The translations under genes were made by a program, and so were the position numbers. From the NCBI GenBank assembly GCA_050084515.1, contig CM114273.1:9858001-9922000 (forward strand): 64,000 bases of DNA, in the 5' to 3' direction. This DNA is from Blasia pusilla (lineage: Eukaryota > Marchantiophyta > Marchantiopsida > Blasiales). Below are positions 33,466 to 44,487 of the stretch, in pieces (the first letter of the stretch is position 1; each line of letters begins with the position of its first letter). The notes beneath the pieces were generated by a model. It was given only the letters and a program-made list of their open reading frames with translations. It had not been told where the DNA came from and ran no database searches.

Positions 33466-34730
33466 TCCCTAACGGCGGCAATGGCAACCAAAGGATGGAC
33501 AACAGACGGTGGACCGTTGACGATGATGGTTGCCGTTGATGGTGACGGTTGACCGATAACGGTAACGGTTGATCGGTGACTATGACGGTTGACCATCGAT
33601 GGTGACAGTTGACCATCGATGGCGAACCGTTGACGGTGACTATGACGGCGATGGCCGCCGCCGGCGTGGCGGCTGGTTTAGGGTTTGAACAATTTAACCT
33701 TAAAAATCGCCTAACAATGGCAATTTTGCAAGATTGACCATAAATTTTTGCTCCCAACTCCAAATTACACATTGTTTGTTGCACAGCTTCACAATCTACA
33801 ACAGTATAAAAAATATTTAAAATCACACATTCCAGTAAAAACTGACGGGGATTGTCGTAAAGCTAAATGTCACTTTCTCCTACACAAAATTCAGCACCGC
33901 TTCCGCGTTGATTTCTCCCAACCAAAATTTAAAACCTATAAAAAGACAAATCAGCAAGCTACATGGTGCTCCCTAGAGCACCGGCATGGGGCAACTCGCC
34001 CCCATAATCAATCCCTATCAGAAATTGGGCAGCGCTTCCGCGCGCCACTCTTCCACACGAAAAATCGGCAAATGCAAACAACAATCAAAGAAGCCCTTGC
34101 TCTGGTGAGCACTCCCATGAGCCATTGAAAGGGAAACACAGTCCCCAACCTGCAAAAATAGCGAGTGACTAGCGAGCTCCCCCATGAAGCTTTCTCACTC
34201 TCTCATTCTCTCTTTGTAAAGTAAGATCCAATCTCTCTCTACACCATCTCACACCATAGCTCTCAAAGGTGTACACTCTCTCTCATGTCAAACCAAACCC
34301 ACTCTCCTAATAAGAGGCTTGGGTTACACTCACAAGGCAAGGGACCATAGCTCTGCCGCCTTATGCCAAGAGGTTCAACAAAGAGAGAATGAGCTCTCAA
34401 GCTCTCTCTCCTTGAGGTATACCCCTCCCCTCTCCCAAGCTCTCTCGATGGTAACCTATTCTCCCAAGTCACCTCCTCGACTCTTGACCTCATGTAGGAG
34501 GTCAAAGGCCACTTACCAAAAATATAAAGTCGATCATATACTCAAAATGGTACTTACATAAAATAGTAAGTTCCTCAATATGGCTCCAAATGAGCCGAAA
34601 CAAAGGGGGATTCTGGTCTCACAGGTTTCCCGGGGCCTCAGCAGGTCATCCTCAACCTACTGAGCCTATCCTCCACTACTCACGAAGGCGCTCTACTAGA
34701 TCTCACCGATCTATCCTAAAAGATGAGACA
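33465..34730 (-). repeat. Inverted LTR copy closing the Ty3 unit
   Basis: Its reverse complement matches 24560-25806 almost throughout, starting with TGTCTCATCTTTTAGGATAG at 34730. It meets the integrase coding sequence near 33465. With the left LTR it forms a 1.25-kb inverted repeat about 10.2 kb across. An LTR retrotransposon should have direct repeats. Confidence 0.8.
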
Positions 34731-35383
34731 CATTCATTCACTGACCCAGAAAAAGATCCTAAAGACCTCCTCCTAGCTACTACCTAAAGCACTTGAGCCA
34801 TGAATAATGACATCCCTAATATAACAACCTAAATTATAAGGCACTAGCTCTAGTAAAGAATATAAATTCTCCACATCTATTTTATGAACTAGTCTAATTT
34901 CTTCATACCTTGGACATGTAACAAACACATACTCTTCATCCTCAATACTTTCTCCGACTCATAACCTACAAATTCGTTCACTTCTATCAATATTAAACCA
35001 TCGTTCTTCCTCAATTCCTAGCCTATGAGACCCAATTCTATGTCGTGCGATAATATGACGTAAGAACGTGGAGATCCCCGTAAGTAAGTATCCTTGTTCA
35101 CAATATACAAACATAGGATTAACATGAAGTTGATAAAACTCCATTTTTGTGCCCGGGATGCTCCAGATAATGTTGAGAAATTGCTTCTGTAGATGCTCGC
35201 GGAGTGCCATGGGTTTCAAGTCCGAATCGCATTCCGCCACATTCCACTTTGAAGATCAAGTCACCACATCCGCCATCCATCATATAGAACGTGTGGCTCA
35301 CAAAATTTGATGAGGCAGGCGAGACACATCAAGAGATCTCACCCTTGCGATATAAGTGATGATCAAGTAAAGAGCTTCATCCT

Positions 35384-36600
35384 CTAGAGGAAGACAACAT
35401 GTTTCTGCAAGAAGAATGCATAAAGAGTTTGGTTTCTTACGCCCAATTCTTCTTGTAGAAAGATCTTTTGCACCCTCTCCACGCGCTCCCTACATGTCTT
35501 CTTACAACTAGGGCCCAAAACTTGGGTCCCATATAAGACCACCGACAACACTAAGCTCCTAAATAAGAACTTCCTAAGATGCCAAGACACAAGATGAGCT
35601 CTTCTACACCAATTTAAAAATGAATATAGAGCTTTGTAACCAGCTTCTACTCTCTTTTGCACGCAAAATGCCCAACTATAGTCATGAGAGAAATCAATGC
35701 TTAGATATTTGTAACTCTTCACTTATTCTAATTGTAGACCTTTGTAAAAGAACGAGAACTTGGATCTAGTACCCACTATAATGACTTTAGACTTCTCAAT
35801 ATTAACCTCCATCTGATTCTGGGTACAAAACCTTGCCAAAGTATCGAGGTGGTTTTGTAAACTAATGCCATCCCGTGCTAGTAATATGATATTATCAGCA
35901 TACAATAGAGCTTTGATGACAAAGTCTCAAAGCTTGACACTTCACTATCACATTCCTCCAACCACTTTTCGATATCATCTATGAAAATTCCAAATAGAGT
36001 AGGGGAGAGAGGGCAACCTTGAATGAGTCTCATAGTACTCAAGATCTCTTGAGTTTGTGAACCTTTGATTTTGGCCCAAACAGAATGGTAAATGGTAAAT
36101 AGATCAAGCCCGTATAATGTGGCCACGGATGCTAGGAGATTTGGTAATACTCCAATGGCTTGCAACCTATCCCCTAAGAGCTTACGAGGTATAGTATCAA
36201 AAGCTTTATTGAAATTGATGAAACCGCAAAACAAAGCTTTCCCATTGCCCCTAGATTTCTCCCATAAACACGCAAAGCCAAGATATGGTCAATCATGTTG
36301 TTTGTTGGGCGAAAACCAGCTTAGACCCGTGCTCTCTTTTGGAAAGATTCTCTCCATACGCTCAACTTTAACTCCACCAATTTCCCAAACAGCTTGGCAA
36401 AAACACTACCCACCATGATAGTGCGATAGTTTGTCACCAAGTCATTCCTTCCTAATTTGTGAATCGGAACAATCTCCCGTAGCGACCAGGTTGAAGGAAA
36501 ACCATAGATAGCAGCATCACCCAATCCTTGGTGAGGATTGGTCTAATAGAATCTCCTCCCCACTTGAAAAGTTCAATAGAAAGACCTTCCAAATCCTCAC
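35384..36600 (-). pseudogene. LINE-A reverse transcriptase
   Basis: FINFNKAFDTIPRKLLGDRL, IQGCPLSPTLFGIFIDDIEK, YADNIILLARDGISLQNHL and FRSLVLSVVLYGTQVLGPSC mark the RT. The catalytic box reads YADN, so one of the two metal-binding Asp residues is lost here. Frameshifts split the frame near 36300 and 35900, and a stop near 35722. Confidence 0.75.
36088..36112 (-). mobile_element. 24-bp LINE-A 3'-end insertion inside LINE-A
   Basis: Where other copies read GAATGGTATAACGTGGCC, this copy has an extra run of GGTAAAT repeats and AGATCAAGCCCG, exactly the last bases of the LINE-A 3' end in minus orientation. It is the shortest such insert in the window. Confidence 0.65.
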
Positions 36601-36896
36601 ATTTACCATTTGGGGTCGTCATGTAGCTCCGTTGTCTAGGACTCTTGCTTCCGCCGCAAGAATGTTCGTCTCTTAGATTTCACCAAGTATTTGTAGAGGC
36701 TCATCATAATAAGCCGACTTTGGATATCCAAAGATTTATCTACTGATCTTACCCTTGCTTGCTTGCATTCAAAGTCAAACCACCCATTTTAAGGCAGCCT
36801 CCTAGCACTTCTATCCCTGTGTCGCGAAAAGAACTTAGATGCAGTGTTTTTTAGCAATTAGGTTAGTTGCAAATTTTCTGTATGTGAATCAAGGCT

Positions 36897-37670
36897 CTAT
36901 ACAATGTGAGTCAAGAGTTCTTGTAAATGTAGCATATAATGATCTTTTTTACCCGGCTCAAAGTGAAACTTGGAAGAAGCTAAAACAAATTGACATGTCG
37001 AGAGAGGAATTACCTTTGACATTGAGAGAGTAAACAAAAGAGGTGCATGATCTGATTCAGGCTGAGGTTCTAGAATATCAAATGTAGAGACAAGAAAGCT
37101 ATCAGTGGGCGAGGACAAAAGATAATCGATGGTGCTAGCGCCGGTAGAGGAGAAGCACGTATTGGAGTGAGAGTTAAAAATGAGAGGTTCCATTAAAAAC
37201 TTTCAAATTATAAGTGGCTCCGAAAGTTAAAAAATGCTCTGTCAAAGGATTTGTAGAAAGATGTGAAGAGATTCTAGACCACAAACCATCCTCATGTTCT
37301 TCGAAAAGAGGAGAAGTGAAGGAATCATTGAATTGGGTAAATTGAGCAATACGTGTGCAAGCATTGAAATCCCCAATTAGAAAGACTTCACCTTTGCTTT
37401 GATATTTTGAGAATATCCCCAATAAGTCGATGGAACGGTTGACTTTGATTGTAAGTGCGTGTTGAGTAGATATGCATGGAGAGTGGTACAAAATAACAAA
37501 TTGTGAGATAACAATAAGATCCCCCAACCAAACCAAGACGTAGCCAATGATATTGGCCCTCGATATCTTGATCTTCTAGATATATCAAAGGTAGAAATTG
37601 AGACCTGATGAAAGTAGCAATACCGCCATAACCTCTTCCAGACCATTGCCTTCTGTTGGATTCTCAACAT
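36897..37670 (-). pseudogene. LINE-A endonuclease, C-terminal two thirds
   Basis: QSKGEVFLIGDFNACTRIAQ holds the GDFN motif, and STIDYLLSSPTDSFL with ESDHAPLLFTLSM holds the SDH motif near the end of the AP-endonuclease fold. The N-terminal third lies beyond the solo LTR at 38.08-38.28 kb. Frame breaks make it inactive. Confidence 0.7.
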
Positions 37671-38071
37671 CCACTTCTCTGAGCACTATTAATCTGATCA
37701 GCCATCTTGTATGAGGAGAAGTCTAGATTGATGGTTTTGACTTAGATGTCGGAGGAGTCATAGTAATATGACGTAGGTGGTTTTAGGAGTAGCGTTACTA
37801 GGATCTCCTAACCCTATATTGCATTTGGGTGTGGGGCACCCTGATGCGTCGCGGGGTTTCGAAGAAACGAAGAAAAATAAGTAAAAATCCTAGTTTCCCG
37901 AGTAGTGAAATAGTCGGGAGCCGCAGCAGTAGCGCATTCTCGTATGTCAAGTTATCTCCATGTTCAGGTTCCATCGAAGCTCTTATATGAGCGCACGGAC
38001 GGACTGGGCCACTTTGTATCTTTAAGTTTTGTCAAGATTTCAGTGATTTCGTCGCTTTTTGTTTTCTCACA
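37654..38071. mobile_element. Solo LTR of 418 bp
   Basis: The insert starts TGTTGGATTCTCAACATCC and ends TCTCACA, the TG..CA ends of an LTR. It is flanked by CCTTC on the left and TCTTC on the right, a 5-bp target duplication with one mismatch. The LINE-A copy at 21.5 kb runs uninterrupted through this site. No internal retrotransposon sequence is present. The TGTTGG start is common in Ty1/copia LTRs, but the family is not proven. Confidence 0.65.
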
Positions 38072-38399
38072 TCTTCTTTGGTTCCATGTCGATCCGACCA
38101 AAATAAACCCTTGCATCTATGCAATAGTATTGCTCTCATGTTCCCAAGTCTTCACAATATTGATGATGTCTGCCATCTCCCAAATTGGTAGAGCACTCAT
38201 ATACTTTGTTGTTGAAAGGCCTCGTTTATTCCACATCAACACTCTCAGCTTCTTGGATTGTTAGGTTAATAACTCTCTTTTTCTCTAGGTAACAATTGCT
38301 TGACCATCGCGTAGATAAGTAATAAAACCTGCTTCTTGAGCCTCTTTCACATTTGCAAGCTCCTTTCTCCTAGCTTTGACTTGTAGAGGTGTAAAATCA

Positions 38400-39019
38400 A
38401 GATCCAACCATATCCTCCATCCTTTGAGAATGGCCTTGTTAGCCATGGCAATATCACGTTGAGTTTGATCAACAAACTAAACTAGAATGGCACGAGATTG
38501 CGTTCCCGTTTTCCCACTGCGGAAAGCTTGAGCCAAGTCCAAGTTGTGAACATGAAGTGTATCAACCAAGAACTTGGTAGCAACACTCTTCACCTCTTCG
38601 CTCTCTGTTTCCGGTAAACCTGAGATTCTCACATTCTTTCTACGTGCAAATTGGTTTTCATTTTCTATCTCTTGCTCTTGACAAAAAGAGATATGAGCAA
38701 CCTTTGTAGCTTAAGCATAAGATTTCATTTTCATTTCTAAAGTTTCAACCACCTCATGCAATTCTGAACTATTGGGAGTAGTCGCTAATGATGATGCCTT
38801 CTCTTGAACATCCGCAACAGATTTGGAAAGATCTAGCATCACACAAGAGCAATCTTTCAACACTTTCTTCAAAATCTCTTGCGTTACCTTTAACTCTCGG
38901 ATTTGAATATGTGCAAGGTTCAATTGAGAAGTTTGTATCTTGAATTCTTTTCAAAGCTCTTTCAATTTATGCAAGAATATTTGCACTATATGCAAGATTT
39001 CGTCTTGAGTAGTCATCAT
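38400..39019 (-). pseudogene. LINE-A ORF1
   Basis: It starts at 39019 and contains the coiled-coil stretch HIQIRELKVTQEILKKVLKD with DVQEKASSLATTPNSSELHE. The RRM-like part at 38.65-38.41 kb is broken by stops. It is collinear with ORF1 at 21.84-22.47 kb. Confidence 0.65.
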
Positions 39020-39079
39020 GTAGTCGACTTCACTATATCCCATATATTGCACGATCTCTAATCAAGTATTATTGAATCT

Positions 39080-39485
39080 CCAACACCACACAACTTCTGG
39101 TCTAGAATTTTTTTCTACTTGAAATTTTTAGGGCTAGAATACCTCTTTACACTCCACGTTTCCTCAAAATTTCACTTTCATGTGACCCTCCACTTGAAAG
39201 ATATGGCCTCCACAAGATTCAGATCTGAAATCCTCAAATGTGGAAGAGCAAAAACTCAAATCTCTCACAAATTCGTCTCTGTAACTTGGTTGTGCTTGAA
39301 ATTTAGAGAGCTAAGGCGTCTTCTTACACTTCACGTTGCCTCAAAATATGAGCTTCATATGATACTCCACCTGAAAGATATGACCTCCGCAAGATTCAGA
39401 TCTGAAATCCTCAAATATACAAGAGTAGAAACTCAAATCTCTCACAACTTCGTCTATTTAACTTGGTTGTCCTTAGAGGGGTCTT
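39080..39485 (-). repeat. LINE-A 5' monomers (about 2.3 units)
   Basis: The marker CACAA(C/A)TTC recurs at about 39088, 39266 and 39443, periods of 178 and 177, matching the monomers at 22.5-23.2 kb. They lie directly upstream of ORF1 of this copy. Confidence 0.75.
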
Positions 39486-39660
39486 GTACTTCTCTATTTT
39501 AAGAGGTGGTATGTGTCATGCTCTTAAGAGGTGACCTACAAGCATAGGTCATCCTTCCCTTTATGAGAAGTGACAACTTTTGAAAGGTTGATCCTTTCAT
39601 CCTTTGTGTAGAGCAACTTAGGCATATAGGGTCAAGGGTTGGTTGGCAGTTGAATGGTAG

Positions 39661-39775
39661 TTGGTAAATGGTAAATGAATCAAGCCCAAGGAATCCAAAT
39701 GGTCAAAAGGCTAGAAAAAACAGCATAAGTAATACACCGAAATAGGAAAAGCCCTTATAGGTCTTAATCTCATGT
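39661..39775 (-). mobile_element. LINE-A, about 115-bp 5'-truncated copy
   Basis: It starts with GGTAAATGGTAAATGAATCA and has the CCAAGGAATCC and GGTCAAAAGGCTAG counterparts of the family 3' end. It ends within the 3' UTR. Confidence 0.65.
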
Positions 39776-39805
39776 GGTCTTATGATAAATATAAATGATA
39801 ATAAA

Positions 39806-41097
39806 ATGGTAAATGGATCAAGCCCATGGGACCCAAAGGGTCAAAAAGCTAAAAAGTGCATCATAAGTAATACACCGAAACATGAAAAGATCCTATAAGT
39901 CTTATCCTAGCCAATGCCTAAAGCACTTGAGCGATGAATAATGACATCCCTAATATAACAATCTAAATCATAAGGCACTAGTTGTAGTAAAGAATACAAA
40001 TTCCCCATATCTATTTTATAAGCTTGTCTAATCTCTTCATATCTAGGATAAGTAACAAATACACGCTCTTAATTTTTAATACCTCTTACGTCACATAATC
40101 TACAAATTCATTCACTTCCATCAATATTGAGTCATCGTCCTTCCTCAATTCCTAGTCTATGAGACCCAATCCTATGTCGTGCAATAATATGACGTAAGAA
40201 AGTGGAGATCCCCGCAAGTAGGTACCCTTGTTCACAATATACAAGCATAGGATTAACATGAAGGTGATAATACTCAATTTTTGTGCATTGATTGCTCCAA
40301 AGAGTGTTGAGAAATTGCTTTTGTACATGTTCGCGGAGTGCCGCCAATTTCAAGTTCCAATCCCGTTCAACCACATACACAAGTCACCATATCTCTAATC
40401 CACCCTATGGAGCATGTGGCTCGTAAAGCTTGGTAAGGGAGGCAAGAAATATCAAGAGATATCAACCTTGTGATATAAGCGATGGTAAAGTAGAGAGCTT
40501 CCGCCTCAAGAGGAAGACAATTTGTTTCCGCAAGAAGAATAGCATAAGGAGTTTGGTTTCTCATGCCCAATTCTTCTTGTAGAAAGATTTTTTGTATCCT
40601 CTTCACGCGCTCCCAACTTGTCTTCTTGAAAATAGGGCTCCAAACTTGGGTCCGATATAAGACCACAGGGATAACTAAGCTCCTAAATAAGAACTTCCAA
40701 AGACTCTAAGATACAAGATGAGCTTTTTTACACTGATTTAAAAGTGAGTATAGAGTTGTGTAACCTACTTCTACTCTCTTTTGAAGGAAAAGTACCCAAT
40801 TATAGTCATGAGAAAAATCAATGCCTAGTACTTATAACACTTCATTTATTCTAATTATAGAACTTTGTAAAAGAACAAGAACTTGGATCTAGTGCCCACT
40901 GCAAATAGGGGCTCCAAACTTGGGTCCCACTGACTTGATATATTTACCATTATTATGTTATGTTAATTACTTTAGACTTCTCCATATTGACCTCTATCTA
41001 ATTCTTTGTAGAAAAACTTTCCAAAGTGTCGAGATATTTCTGTAAACGAATGGCATCCCGTGCTAGTAATATGATATCATGTTTATACAATAAAGCT
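39806..41097 (-). mobile_element. LINE-A, 5'-truncated copy
   Basis: It starts with the family tail (GGTAAATGGATCAAGCCCAT), then the 3' UTR, the C-terminal segment (GYLLAGISTFLRHIIARHR near 40200), the RT thumb (IFLQEELGMRNQTPYAILLA near 40560) and an RT remnant up to 41097, where Helitron sequence begins. A foreign stretch of about 65 bases at 40900-40968 contains a plus-strand LINE-A 3' end. Confidence 0.7.
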
Positions 41098-43270
41098 TAG
41101 AGCAACTGAGCATTGTGAGGTTGGATGTTCATCTCCCGGATGAACAGCTTCTGTATTTTAATGATAATGAATAACTTGAAATTTTTTTATTAAGAAATAG
41201 GAAAACAACTTTAACACTATGGTTTCCGACCAACCGTTTAGATCCATATGCCCAAAAGTATCTAGATGTCTTGGATGTTCACTACCACTTAGAGGATCAA
41301 AGGAAGAGATTGTCAGAATTCTAACATGCCCAAACCCATTTTCCAAGAAGAAAACATTTTAACTTTGCATCTTGACGAAGATGAGATTGTACATAATAAT
41401 ACTGAAGAGTTATCTCAAGAAGCTGTGCGTGGAGAGCCATTATTGAATCCAGGGCAACGTGCTGTTTGGGATATCATGCATGAGCAACTTGAAAAGTCGA
41501 GTGAAAATATTCATCCTTCGGTAAGAACATAAAAGCTTTCATCACTGTGAAATTCTTCTAGATTCTTGATGTAAACTATCAAGATTATAATTAATATCAT
41601 ACCTCATCATGTCTATGTAGGCAAAATTAATTTTTTATCGACGGTTTGGGTGGAACAAGAAAAACATTTCTATACAATCTCCTTCTCAAAAGTGCACAGT
41701 GTACATGAGATATTGCATTGGCTATTGCCTCATATGGGATAGCCGCTTTATTGTTGGATGGAGGTCGTACCGCATATTCTCGTTTCAAGAATTTGATTAA
41801 TGTGGATGAAAGTTCCACTTGCAAGTAAGAACCAAAGTGTGTTTCCCATTGCGATGAATTAGTTTGACCAGTTCCTTCAATTCCTCTAAAGGTAATGATT
41901 AATTCCTTACATCTTGCACCATACGATCTAATAGTAATGAGGCACATGTCATCAGAAATGCTAAGTTTATCATATGGGACGAAGCACCTATGACTCATCG
42001 TCATGTCTTTGAGGTTGTGAATCGTACATTCCAAGATATTATGGGATTGGTATCTGATGATTTAAGAGTGGTTCCATTTGGTGGAGATTTCCATGGAGTC
42101 CTTCGTCGTTGTGATCATCATCAAATTGTGCAATCTATATTTAAGAGATCTCCTTTGTGGTCTTATGTAAGGATAATGAAAGTTACAACAAATATGAGAG
42201 TTCTAAATTTGGAAGGTATTCTACATTGTTTTTTTATTTTATTTATTTATATGATCATAATCTACATGAATTCATTGGTTATTTCAAAAGTTGCACTTTT
42301 AAAAATACAAATAAACTCATGTGCTTATGTTCATGTCCTTTACGTGGCAATCAAGAATATTTTGGAAAATGGTTGTTGGAGGTTGGATAAGGTCGTCTTC
42401 CTATACATAAGGATTTGGGGGAAGATATGATTCCCTTTCTTGATGATATAGTATCCAAAACTAAGAATATGAACGATCTTATCAATACAGTTTATAAGAT
42501 TGATTTGGAATGATTTCGTAACACAAAATTCTTGAGGGATACAACTATTTCAACAATGAGAAATAGAGATGTTGATCATATCAATATAGAAGTCATATCT
42601 CGATTCCATGGAGAGATAAATATGATCGTTCTTATTTCTTCCATTAAACTTTCAATTCTTCATGATAATAATATGCAACTTATGAAAACATACTTATATA
42701 CAATTTTATGACATGTGTAGGAGCATATTTATTTTAGTGTGGATTCAATTTCAGATGAAGGTATGTCTCGTATTTATCCCATAAAGTTTCTCAATACCTG
42801 CTTATCTTCGGGTCTACCGCCACACTTTGCCCTTGAAAATTGGGACACCAATCATGTTTTAAAGAAACATGAATGGAGCAAACGGGCAAGCGAATGGGAC
42901 ACAATTGGTAATTCGGGCCTTCATGCCACATATCGTAGATGCTGAGATCATTACAGGGAGAAATATTGGAGATCTAATTTTTATCCGACGTATTCCTTTG
43001 ATTACGTTAGACTCTGGCTTACCTTTTAATCTTCGTAGATATCAATTTCCAATCAGTCCAACTTTTGCTATGATTATTAATAAATCACAAGGTCGAATTT
43101 TACAAAAGGTTGGAATATATCTACCATCATCCGTATTCTCTCATGGCCAATTATACGTTATTTTATCAAGAGCATGTATAAGAAGTGTTATGTCTATTAT
43201 GGGGCGTTCACATACAACTCATAGAAATAAGAATAATAATTTATATTATTATGGGAGAGTGCGTTCTTGA
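41098..43270 (+). pseudogene. Helitron PIF1-like helicase
   Basis: In order: RLDVHLPDEQLLYFNDNE; LNPGQRAVWDIMHEQL (41430-41490); the Walker A loop as FFIDGLGGTRKTFLYNLLL (41630, Gly to Arg in GKT); GIAALLLDGGRTAYSRF; IWDEAPMTHRHVFEVVNRTF; VPFGGDFHGVLR; YPIKFLNTCLSSGLPPHFAL; and the C-terminal FAMIINKSQGRILQKVGIYL with FSHGQLYVILSRA. These are the signature helicase motifs of plant Helitrons, used in rolling-circle transposition. Many stops and frameshifts, plus the altered Walker A, make it inactive. Confidence 0.85.
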
Positions 43271-43455
43271 TTTGCAAACACTTCTCTTTTTGCTACGTGA
43301 TAATTGGATAGCAAGAAAATGTTTCAAAAAGACAGAGGAACAAATATTTGAATATGTGTGTAACATCATTAATCTCTCCCCTTCACTGGTTATACACTTG
43401 CTCTTCCAACATTTTTTAAATTTTCCGAAGATGCGATGCACGGGCACCTTACTAA
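41098..43455 (+). mobile_element. Helitron helicase part with 3' end
   Basis: The left edge starts inside the helicase (RLDVHLPDEQLLYFNDNE), so the Rep domain and the 5' terminus are missing. On the right, GATGCGATGCACGGGCACC followed by CTAA at 43452-43455 resembles plant Helitron 3' ends (a GC-rich hairpin a few bases before CTRR). The hairpin's left arm is decayed. The insertion sits between a LINE-A fragment and the transporter gene. Confidence 0.65.
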
Positions 43456-44487
43456 TATTTGTACACATAATGTTATATAAAAAAATTTCTTTAAATGAAA
43501 TATTCTTTTTCTCATATGTTTAAAAAAAAAATCTCATGCTAACTAGTCTATTTTTAATGACGGACGAAGGATCGGCGCTAGATCTACAGTAGAGAATGAC
43601 CGAATTGAGAGTGGCAGGAGCGAAGCGGAGAGTGGCGACAGCGATTGAGTCGCCGTAATAAGTGGGTCACCAAGAACTTGTCGAGTGCACAGATGCGCCA
43701 CCGCTCTCTTCCGTTAGTCTGTTCTTGTTCTCGCGAGGGCTGGATGCTGGAGTCTCACTAGGACGAGCTCAATTCTCACAGCAGGAGGAAGCATAGGACC
43801 ACCGAGGACTCGGGGTTACTCGGTCAACTGCGTCTGAAGCCGCTTCTCACTCAGTTTTTGAGGAAAAAGGGAGTGATGCGCGCGTGTGTCTAGTTTGCTT
43901 TCCGAGCGAAAGGCGGTGGAGCTTTGGTGAGTGGGGCAGCGTGCTTCTCAACTGTGGGGGGCGTGTTAGTATTTGTTGGTCGCGATCCTCGTGGTCTGTC
44001 ATTACAATGCAGCGCGGGCAGTGACTATGATTCCGACTGACAGTATTGGGAGTGATACTCTTGGTGGATCGTGCTTCTTTCTTTCGTTGTTTCTTGCGCT
44101 TGAGTTTGGGAACATATGTGCCACCGGGCTTCACATTTGGGTGCGACAAGCTTTCTGAATGTCTTTCTTTCATATTCCTGACGCAGTGGTGGATGAGGGC
44201 GATTGGGACTTTGGAACAGGTGTCGGTGAGATGAAATGAGATCAACAAGTGAAAAGAAGCAGCAGGTGGTGTACATTAATTAGCTTCGGTTGCGCTGGGC
44301 TGGGCTGGTCTTGGTTGGATCTTCAACACTACAACTAGCGTGAAGCATCGATGGATTGACGGGAGGAAAGGCGAGATGGAAGCTCAGGCAGGTTTGGAGA
44401 GTTGTGATTGGAGGGTGGCGAAGAGGCCAGTCATGCTATGTAGCATGTGAGTGGCTTTAACACAGAAGAAGATGCTAGCATGTGAAA
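43456..44487 (+). promoter_or_regulatory. 5' flank of the transporter gene
   Basis: No conserved frame is seen. GC content rises from about 43560 on, in contrast to the AT-rich Helitron. It should hold the promoter and leader of the gene starting at 44488. No TATA box could be fixed. Confidence 0.4.

Larger units (their letters stand above)
24560..34730 (+). mobile_element. Ty3/gypsy retrotransposon with DNA methyltransferase domain, rearranged
   Basis: Plus-strand order: LTR, gag with zinc knuckles, protease, C5-DNA methyltransferase, RT, RNase H, integrase cut near its C-terminus. At 33465 the sequence switches to an inverted copy of the LTR that runs to 34730. The outer ends are TGTCACG on the left and GAGACA on the right. 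The flanks do not match each other: TATGACGTA on the left, CATTCATTC on the right, both in LINE-A but at different positions of that family. The unit is therefore not a simple insertion. Many in-frame stops, mostly TAG, show it is old. Confidence 0.85.
34731..39485 (-). mobile_element. LINE-A copy interrupted by a solo LTR
   Basis: The minus strand carries the C-terminal knuckle (35.2-34.9 kb), RT (36.6-35.4 kb), endonuclease (37.67-36.9 and 38.28-38.08 kb), ORF1 (39.02-38.40 kb) and 177-bp monomers (39.49-39.08 kb). The extreme 3' end is missing: the copy starts at CATTCATTCACTGACCC next to the inverted LTR. Relative to the 18-23 kb copy it has a deletion at 36610, a 24-base insertion near 36100 and the solo LTR at 37654-38071. 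Confidence 0.75.
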
